From NCBI GenBank assembly GCA_947057875.1, contig CAMSEX010000027.1, forward strand, positions 1 to 13,206: a DNA stretch of 13,206 nucleotides, written 5' to 3'. The notes beneath the pieces are model-generated. The model saw only the letters and a program-made list of their open reading frames with translations, was not told the origin of the DNA and searched no databases. Below, piece after piece: positions 1 through 4,800 of the stretch. Source of the DNA: an uncultured Clostridium sp. Lineage in GTDB: Bacteria; Bacillota; Clostridia; TANB77; CAG-508. The translations under genes were made by a program, and so were the position numbers. The first letter of the stretch is position 1. Each line of letters starts with the position of its first letter.

Positions 1-12
1 CAATGTTTAAGA

Positions 13-61
13 CTGTAGTTTATTCTACAGATTTTTTTATTTTTAAAATAAATCTTTTTTT
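13..61 (+). terminator. Tandem rho-independent terminator of an upstream gene
   Basis: CTGTAG at 13-18 pairs with CTACAG at 25-30 around a TTTATT loop and is followed by a run of seven T. A second, weaker A/T-only hairpin can form from about 29 to 54 (arms AGATTT..ATTTT and AAAATAAATCT), followed by seven T at 55-61. It would end a + strand transcript from a gene left of the window. Confidence 0.65.
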
Positions 62-175
62 GTACCCATTTTTCTTTTTATTCCCCCATTTTAATCAAAA
101 ATACGAAATCCAGAGTATAGTGTCCGTAAATTGAGTTTTAAGAACTCCTAACTCCAGAAGAAGCTTTTTATAGAC

Positions 176-215
176 ACACTCCAGACAAAAAAATGAAGGA
201 CAGATTCTGGAGTGT
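176..215. repeat. Inverted repeat, 10-bp perfect arms
   Basis: ACACTCCAGA at 176-185 is the exact reverse complement of TCTGGAGTGT at 206-215, with a 20-nt spacer. A third copy of the 8-bp core lies directly repeated at 151-158. The arms could be an RNA stem or operator half-sites. Confidence 0.6.
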
Positions 216-266
216 TGTAAATGGTAGGGGGAATTAGAAATGATAACTTAATAGATACAAATAGAT

Positions 267-310
267 TCATCTATATAGGATTTTTTTGCCCTATTTTAGA
301 TGATTTTTTT
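267..310 (+). terminator. Rho-independent terminator upstream of the sigma-like gene
   Basis: TCATCTA at 267-273 pairs with TAGATGA at 297-303, and inside it ATAGG (275-279) pairs with CCTAT (290-294). Seven T follow at 304-310. It lies 87 bp before the start codon at 398, so it either ends the transcript of the 100-310 region or acts as an attenuator. Confidence 0.65.
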
Positions 311-397
311 GTACCTTCTACTAAACTTGTGAGAAACAAATCTCCACCTCTAAACAGTTGAATTTTCAAAGAAATTTAATTGTTGGAGGATTTAGAA

Positions 398-1021
398 ATG
401 AAAAATAATTATAAAGAAATAAATAAATATGAGGAATCGAAAGAGAAAATAACAAATTATGATGAAGCAAATAAATATGATTTTTATGCAAAATATTATA
501 TGCACTATGCCATTGGAACTAGATTTGAAGATTGTGTTGAAATAAGCAAAAAAGAATATAGTGAATTGAAACAAAAATTAAAAAATTCAAAAGAAGCAAT
601 GATTAGAATATTCGCAACTTATGCTGTTGGATTCTATAAGAATGAAGGAACTTATGTGATACAAACAGTAGATAAAGATATTTATTATTGTTTATATAAT
701 TCACAGAGGTATGAAAAAAATAAGGTAAGAAATGAAAATTTTAGGCATATAGATAAATATTTTAATCAAGAAGATATAACTAATATTCATACTGATTATA
801 GCCTTGAAGATGAAGTTTTAAATGAAATAGAAAAAGAAGAAATAAAATTATTACTTGATTCAATTCTATCAGAGAAACAAAGCAATAGATTTTTTAAAAA
901 TAAAATACTAGAAATTCCTCTTGTAATAATTGCTGTTCAAGATGGTACTACTGTAGGTGCAATAGAAGAAAGTGTAAAAAGAGCAATGAATAATATTTCA
1001 AAAAATTACAAGAAAAAATAA
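398..1021 (+). CDS. Sigma-70 region-4-like DNA-binding protein of a mobile element
   Basis: 207-aa protein. The start is ATG 398, with GGAGG at 385-389 and an 8-nt gap; an in-frame TTG at 380 lies upstream of that binding site and is unlikely. The C-terminal third (about residues 135-205) is laid out like sigma-70 region 4: acidic lead-in, then LSEKQSNRFF, then a helix-turn-helix ending EESVKRAMNNISKNY, matching the usual pattern of sigma-like proteins in clostridial elements. The middle shows the 'VSKEEYxELK ... RHIDKY' pattern also found in those proteins. No region 2 is evident, so it is probably a regulator or sigma-like activator of element genes rather than a complete sigma factor. Known of the family: such genes recur in conjugative and integrative elements of Firmicutes. 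Its target promoters cannot be read from the sequence. Confidence 0.6.
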   Translation: MKNNYKEINKYEESKEKITNYDEANKYDFYAKYYMHYAIGTRFEDCVEISKKEYSELKQKLKNSKEAMIRIFATYAVGFYKNEGTYVIQTVDKDIYYCLYNSQRYEKNKVRNENFRHIDKYFNQEDITNIHTDYSLEDEVLNEIEKEEIKLLLDSILSEKQSNRFFKNKILEIPLVIIAVQDGTTVGAIEESVKRAMNNISKNYKKK

Positions 1022-1048
1022 AAAAATTTTTTAAGAGCCTATAATTTT

Positions 1049-1189
1049 ACTATGAGAAGTGAGCTTATATATAGAAGGGAGGAAAATATGATTACACAAA
1101 TTTTAAGAAACAAATATCGACAACTAATTAAGAAAAAATTTACCCAAAATCTATATAAAATGCAAATAAGGAGCTCACTTCTTATTAGT
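1049..1189. repeat. Long inverted repeat enclosing a small ORF
   Basis: AGAAGTGAGCT at 1055-1065 is the exact reverse complement of AGCTCACTTCT at 1172-1182. Allowing one G:T pair and one bulged base, the arms extend to 1049-1065 and 1172-1189. The roughly 106-nt loop holds a ribosome binding site and most of a 41-codon ORF, and the right arm lies inside that ORF. A -10-like TATAAT at 1040-1045 would start a transcript at about the first base of the left arm, but I see no -35. It could be a leader RNA stem or a miniature palindromic element. Confidence 0.5.
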
Positions 1190-1213
1190 CTTGTCAAGCC
1201 TTTAAAGTGTTAG
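1088..1213 (+). CDS. Small basic protein or leader peptide, 41 aa
   Basis: ATG 1088 follows GGGAGG (1078-1083) at a 4-nt distance, and the frame stays open for 41 codons to TAG at 1211-1213. The peptide is basic in its first half (RNKYRQLIKKKF) with a hydrophobic stretch near the end (SSLLISLVKPLKC). It matches no family I know. It sits inside a large inverted repeat, and its codons 29-34 form the right arm, so a translating ribosome would open the stem. That geometry fits a regulatory leader ORF ahead of the operon that starts at 1244, but the ORF may also be chance. Confidence 0.35.
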   Translation: MITQILRNKYRQLIKKKFTQNLYKMQIRSSLLISLVKPLKC

Positions 1214-1243
1214 CAAAAAGTTGCATAGGAAGGAGAAAGACCT

Positions 1244-1678
1244 ATGGAAGATAGAAACAAACAAATATTAGATATGTATTTTATTGAAAAAATAAAGCCA
1301 GTTGATATTGCAAAAAAATTTGAAATAGCAAAAAGTACAGTAACAAGAGTGTTACAAAAAGATAGCAGATATATAAAAATTAAGCAAGAGAGAAAGGCTG
1401 AAAATCAAGAAAAGCATAAACAATATACTAATGATTACAATAAAACGAAGAAGAAAAATATACAACAAAAAAACAATGCTGATGATTTAGTTTTAAGAAA
1501 TATGCACAATCAAGCGAGTATGGAAATGTCTAAACCTAAACGATTGAATAATATGGCATATAGAAATTGGAATAAAAGTGCTTTTACTTATAATGAAAAG
1601 AAGAAAAGGTATGAATTTAGAGAAGAATTAGGTCGCAGCTATGATGTACCAAAATATATAAAAGTGGAGGTTTTATAA
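1244..1678 (+). CDS. Helix-turn-helix DNA-binding protein, 144 aa
   Basis: Starts at ATG 1244 behind AGGAG with an 8-nt gap. Residues 1-40 form a clear HTH of the Homeodomain-like/sigma-region-4 type: KPVDIAKKFEIAK as the first two helices, then STVTRVLQ as recognition helix. A long Lys/Arg/Gln/Asn-rich linker follows (about 42-77), then a C-terminal part with aromatic residues (MAYRNWNKSAFTYNEKKKRYEF) that I cannot assign. It is first in a tightly packed trio: its TAA overlaps the ATG of the next gene (TAATG), which implies translational coupling. The likely role is transcription control of the element or of this operon. Partner DNA is unknown. Confidence 0.6.
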   Translation: MEDRNKQILDMYFIEKIKPVDIAKKFEIAKSTVTRVLQKDSRYIKIKQERKAENQEKHKQYTNDYNKTKKKNIQQKNNADDLVLRNMHNQASMEMSKPKRLNNMAYRNWNKSAFTYNEKKKRYEFREELGRSYDVPKYIKVEVL

Positions 1679-1884
1679 TGGCAAGAGAACTATACAACTG
1701 GGATCAAGTTAGAGCATATTTGATAATCGCAGTCAAAAATGTAAAAGATAAAAACAAATATATGGATGTGGAAATAGAAGATTTTATAAAAGAATTAGAT
1801 CCACTTCAAACTTTGTATGGTAAAGAGGGAGTAATTGGACTTTCTCAAAGATATTTAAAAAGCAAGAAAAGGAAATTGTTATGA
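1678..1884 (+). CDS. Hypothetical protein, 68 aa
   Basis: The start ATG 1678 overlaps the previous stop, with GGAGG inside the end of the upstream gene. The end overlaps the next start by four bases (ATGA), so three proteins are probably made together. The protein is soluble, with mixed charge: an N-terminal segment (NWDQVRAYLIIAVKNVKD), an acidic middle (VEIEDFIKELDPL) and a basic tail (YLKSKKRKLL). There are no cysteines or recognisable motifs. It may be a partner of the HTH protein upstream or of the DUF6075-like protein downstream, but function is unknown. Confidence 0.6.
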   Translation: MARELYNWDQVRAYLIIAVKNVKDKNKYMDVEIEDFIKELDPLQTLYGKEGVIGLSQRYLKSKKRKLL

Positions 1885-2702
1885 ATTTTATAGATATTGA
1901 ACACGAAGAATTTTTTGAAGAAAAAATGAAAGAATTAAGAAAATTAGGAAAAACAGATGTGTACTATAAATCATTAGTTTATACATTAAGCATTTGTGAA
2001 ACAACTAGAGATCATTTTAATGAAATATTCAATATAAGAAAAAGTGAAGTTAATTTAGATTCTATTCAAAAAGGATGGCAAACATCAACATCATTAAAAG
2101 TAACTAGAATGGCATTTAACCTATGGAATCATAATCTTATGTATGACAGTGAACAAGATTTAGAAAATGAAAAAATATCAACATCTTATGCACCAAGCGA
2201 AATTTTCTGTTGTTCTTATGCACCATACTTTTGGGAAGGAATTAAGATTCGTTATCCAGAATACACTAAAGAAATAGAGATTTCCCATAGAGAAAGATAT
2301 AGTAAGGTTATAACTCATATTGAAAATGTAGAAGATAAACCTACAGGAATATATATAAGAACTAGCAAAAAGGATGAATATGAAACTTTAGAGCAAGTTA
2401 CAAGACATTGTAAAGAGTGTGATATAAAAAGTACAATTATATATATGGATATAGGGTATAGTGGAATAGATCCAGATAGAAAAGCACTACAAGTTCTAAA
2501 AAAAGATATAGAAGCAAGTAAATTAAAGGAAGTTTTATATTTGAAGTTAGAATCACTTTTTAGAAAACCAATAGAATTTAACGAATTTGCAAGTAGATGC
2601 GAAAAAAACAATATTGATATATGTTGCTTAATGAACAAAAAAGCGAAAGAAACTGTAGATTTTAATGAAAATTATATGGATGAATGTGATAAAGATTATT
2701 AA
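1881..2702 (+). CDS. DUF6075-like protein fused to a degenerate serine-recombinase catalytic domain
   Basis: 273 aa, translationally coupled to the gene before it (ATGA overlap). Residues 1 to about 135 (KTDVYYKSLVYTLSICETT, FNLWN, EIFCCSYAPYFWEGIKIRYPEY) resemble the DUF6075 family as I remember it; its function is unknown. From about 155 to 250 the sequence changes to a resolvase N-terminal domain: YIRTS at 158-162 contains the expected catalytic Ser162 with Arg160, followed by GYSGIDPDRKAL (192-203). Where active enzymes have SRLGR, this one has ESLFR (224-228): one of the two conserved arginines is Ser225 while Arg228 is kept. There is no recombinase DNA-binding domain after it. Strand exchange is therefore doubtful. 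A regulatory or interaction role is an inference. Confidence 0.6.
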   Translation: MNFIDIEHEEFFEEKMKELRKLGKTDVYYKSLVYTLSICETTRDHFNEIFNIRKSEVNLDSIQKGWQTSTSLKVTRMAFNLWNHNLMYDSEQDLENEKISTSYAPSEIFCCSYAPYFWEGIKIRYPEYTKEIEISHRERYSKVITHIENVEDKPTGIYIRTSKKDEYETLEQVTRHCKECDIKSTIIYMDIGYSGIDPDRKALQVLKKDIEASKLKEVLYLKLESLFRKPIEFNEFASRCEKNNIDICCLMNKKAKETVDFNENYMDECDKDY

Positions 2703-2745
2703 AATGTAGAAAAACTAAAGTAAAGAATATTTAGAGAATAGAAAT

Positions 2746-2781
2746 AGATGTATATTATAAATCGTTAATATACATACTAAT
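2746..2781 (+). pseudogene. Remnant of a second DUF6075-like gene
   Basis: These bases encode DVYYKSLIYILIL, matching DVYYKSLVYTLSI of the intact gene (1955-1990). In the aligned 36 bases I count nine differences, and most in the first 26 are at third codon positions (GTG/GTA, TAC/TAT, TCA/TCG), the mark of diverged coding copies rather than chance. No start codon precedes the fragment (TAG at 2732-2734). It runs in frame into the 47-aa ORF at 2819. An A/T-rich palindrome (2748-2757 with 2766-2775) lies within it. Confidence 0.45.
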
Positions 2782-2818
2782 ACTATGGTTTATATATACA
2801 TCTTTATGGAGGCAATAT

Positions 2819-2962
2819 ATGAACAAAATACAGACAGTAGAAAAGAAAGAGCGAAAAATTGTAAATGTATTTTTCAATGAAGATGGCATATCAATTATAG
2901 AATTATTAGAATTAGATTTTTCAGACTTTGTAAGTAATTTTATAAAAGAAAATGTTAAATAA
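2819..2962 (+). CDS. Small hypothetical protein, 47 aa
   Basis: ATG 2819 is preceded by GGAGG at 2808-2812 with an ideal 6-nt gap. The frame has 47 codons, stops at TAA 2960-2962, and a strong terminator starts 8 bp later, all of which supports a real gene. The protein begins basic (VEKKERKIVNVFF) and ends in an acidic amphipathic stretch (IIELLELDFSDFVSNFIKEN). I recognise no family. Its place just before the recombinase is where element-encoded directionality or regulatory proteins often sit, but nothing in the sequence proves that. Confidence 0.55.
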   Translation: MNKIQTVEKKERKIVNVFFNEDGISIIELLELDFSDFVSNFIKENVK

Positions 2963-2970
2963 AGATAAGA

Positions 2971-3014
2971 AAATAAGTGATGAATATACAGTTTTATATT
3001 CTCACTTATTTTTT
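2971..3014 (+). terminator. Rho-independent terminator after the 47-aa ORF
   Basis: AAATAAGTGA (2971-2980) pairs with TCACTTATTT, and inside it GAATATA (2982-2988) pairs with TATATTC, leaving a 6-nt loop and one bulged T. This is a 17-bp stem running into a T-rich tract. It separates the upstream operon from the recombinase. Confidence 0.75.
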
Positions 3015-3058
3015 ATATGCAATAAAAGAAAAATCCGTGATTCTTCATAAAAGCACGG

Positions 3059-3087
3059 TTGCTAAATGAAAAATGTTATGATATAAT
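3059..3087 (+). promoter_or_regulatory. Sigma-A-type promoter of the recombinase gene
   Basis: TTGCTA (3059-3064) and TATAAT (3082-3087) are 17 bp apart, with an extended -10 TG at 3079-3080. The predicted transcript would start near 3094, about 45 bases before ATG 3139. A short inverted repeat, CCGTG (3035-3039) with CACGG (3054-3058), abuts the -35 and could be an operator. Confidence 0.65.
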
Positions 3088-3118
3088 TTCAATATCATTA
3101 GTAATTAGTTATCAATTC

Positions 3119-3138
3119 AGCAACCAGATGGAGGTTGT
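3119..3138 (+). promoter_or_regulatory. Hairpin overlapping the recombinase ribosome binding site
   Basis: GCAACC (3120-3125) can pair with GGTTGT (3133-3138, one G:T) around a 7-nt loop. The Shine-Dalgarno GGAGG at 3130-3134 lies in the loop and stem, and the stem abuts the start codon at 3139. In the mRNA this would reduce recombinase translation. The stem is short, so the effect is uncertain. Confidence 0.35.
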
Positions 3139-4800
3139 ATGAATTTTGATAACGGAATAATGTCTTTACTTTTAAGCATTTATTCGCCAGATGAAATAGC
3201 AAAATATATAAGGCTTTCATTAGAGGATAGAGATAAAGAAGATAAAGACAAAGATGAAAGTGAAAGTATTACAAATCAAAGAAGAATTTTAAACCAATTT
3301 ATTGACAGCAAAGGCAATAAAGGTAGTGAGTGCAAAGAGTTCATAGATGATGGGAAAAGTGGTACGAACTTTGATAGACCTGGATGGAAAGATTTAGTTG
3401 AACAAATTGAATCTGGAAAAATAAAGGTTGTTATTACTAAAAATTTATCAAGACTTGGTAGAAGTAATTTTGAATGTGGATATTATATGGATTATTATTT
3501 CCCTTCAATGAATGTTAGATATATGACAGTTCAAGAAGGAGTAGATACAGGAGTTAATAATAATTCTAGTAATGAATATGCAGCATTAAATAACTTTATC
3601 AATGAAAAATATTCAAGAGATTTATCCAAGAATATTAAAAATTCAAAAAGACTTAAACAAGAAAGTGGAGAATATGTTGGAAGTAATAATACTCCGTATG
3701 GTTATATTAGAGATCCCCAAGATAAGCATCATCTGATTATTGAAGAATATTCGGCAAAAATTGTTAGACAGATATATCAATGGTATTTAGAAACTGGCTC
3801 ACAAGGAGAGGTAAGAAGATTACTATTTGAAAACGAAATACCTACACCAGCAACATATCGAAATCTAGTAAGTATGACAAGCAAGTTAAAAAATCCTTAT
3901 CAATGGACTTCCAGAACTATAAGATATATTTTAACAAGTCAAATGTATATTGGAAATATGGAACAACACAAGTATGAAAAAAAGAGTTTTAGAGATAAGA
4001 GATTATACAGAACCAAAAAAGAAGATTGGATAATTGTTGAAGGAACACACGAACCAATAATAGACAAAGCAACTTATGATAAAGTACAAGCCTTAATAAA
4101 AGCAAACTTTAAAAGATCTTCTGAAAGACCACCAGAGCTATTTACAGGTTTATTAATATGTTATGATTGTAAACATAGAATATCTATTACACCAAGAGAT
4201 CAAGTTACAAAAGATGGAACTGTTCATCATCACGCATATACACAATGCAATTATTACAGAAAAAATAGAAATCTCAATGTTTGTTCGTTACATTCAATGA
4301 GTTATTTCAAACTTGAAGATAACTTATTAAAGGAAATAGAAACGATTTGTAAAACTTTCGTAAAACTTGTTGATTTTGACAAGATTACAAAAGAAAAGCA
4401 GAAAACTATAAATACTTATGGAACTACTTTATTACAGAAAATCAATAAACTTAATTCAGAAATAAAAAAGATAGACCAAAAGATTGAAAAGACATATATG
4501 GATAGACTGGATGAGGTTATTACAGTAGATACATATCAAAAGATTTCTGCTAAATTTGAAGAACAGAAAAAAACAATGCAAAAGGAAGTTACAGAACTTG
4601 AATCAACTTATGAACAATATCAAAGAGATAATTCTCTTGAAAATATACTGGAGGCAAAAAGCCTTGCATCAGAGTACATAAAGAAAAAGAAGAAAATTGA
4701 TAGAGAGTTGATATTGAAATTAGTTGATAGAGTAGAAATACACGAAAACAAAACAGCAGATTTATATTTAAAGATAAAGCCACTAGAACAGGTACGATAA
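3139..4800 (+). CDS. Large serine recombinase (site-specific integrase), 553 aa
   Basis: Full-length large serine recombinase that presumably inserts and excises this element by cutting at a two-base core in its att sites. The catalytic domain begins at YIRLS (23-27), with nucleophile Ser27 and Arg25, then DDGKSGTNFDRPGW and KNLSRLGR with both conserved arginines intact. The recombinase domain follows (about 180-300; PYGYIRDP, WTSRTIRYILTSQMYIGN), then a zinc ribbon (about 335-385; CYDC, later two further Cys), then a long Lys/Glu coiled coil (about 425-520) typical of this family and used in att-site synapsis. Its length is normal. The start at ATG 3139 has GGAGG only 4 nt away; the 22 residues before YIRLS are longer than is common, and ATG 3160 is an alternative without a binding site. 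It has its own promoter. The stop TAA shares one base with an ATG leading into valS. Confidence 0.93.
   Translation: MNFDNGIMSLLLSIYSPDEIAKYIRLSLEDRDKEDKDKDESESITNQRRILNQFIDSKGNKGSECKEFIDDGKSGTNFDRPGWKDLVEQIESGKIKVVITKNLSRLGRSNFECGYYMDYYFPSMNVRYMTVQEGVDTGVNNNSSNEYAALNNFINEKYSRDLSKNIKNSKRLKQESGEYVGSNNTPYGYIRDPQDKHHLIIEEYSAKIVRQIYQWYLETGSQGEVRRLLFENEIPTPATYRNLVSMTSKLKNPYQWTSRTIRYILTSQMYIGNMEQHKYEKKSFRDKRLYRTKKEDWIIVEGTHEPIIDKATYDKVQALIKANFKRSSERPPELFTGLLICYDCKHRISITPRDQVTKDGTVHHHAYTQCNYYRKNRNLNVCSLHSMSYFKLEDNLLKEIETICKTFVKLVDFDKITKEKQKTINTYGTTLLQKINKLNSEIKKIDQKIEKTYMDRLDEVITVDTYQKISAKFEEQKKTMQKEVTELESTYEQYQRDNSLENILEAKSLASEYIKKKKKIDRELILKLVDRVEIHENKTADLYLKIKPLEQVR

Larger units (their letters stand above)
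100..310 (+). ncRNA. Candidate structured leader or small RNA with its own terminator
   Basis: This stretch has no convincing ORF but is rich in pairing sequences and ends in a strong terminator. ACTCCAGA occurs at 151-158 and again at 178-185, and its complement TCTGGAGT occurs at 206-213. The second copy gives a perfect 10-bp stem (176-185 with 206-215, 20-nt loop), so the two copies compete for one partner. GAGTT at 132-136 can likewise pair with AACTC at 143-147 or 150-154. A -10-like TATAGT lies at 116-121, but I find no good -35. I do not recognise a known RNA family. It could be a leader controlling the gene at 398, an independent small RNA, or simply DNA-level protein-binding repeats. 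Confidence 0.35.

Noticed and set aside
193..237. 14-codon ORF starting at ATG 193
   Set aside because: It has no ribosome binding site and overlaps the arms of the inverted repeat; the length is within chance.
100..310. CRISPR-like repeat array from the repeated ACTCCAGA motif
   Set aside because: Only two direct copies and one inverted copy of 8 bases exist, with irregular spacing and no longer repeat unit.
317..397. Promoter for the sigma-like gene (TTGTGA 327-332 with TAAACA 351-356)
   Set aside because: Both boxes are poor matches with an 18-bp gap; not strong enough to annotate.
2315..2638. 107-codon open frame on the minus strand opposite the DUF6075-like fusion
   Set aside because: It mirrors the coding strand of a well-supported gene, has no clear ribosome binding site and gives a low-complexity Ser/Leu/Ile-rich product.
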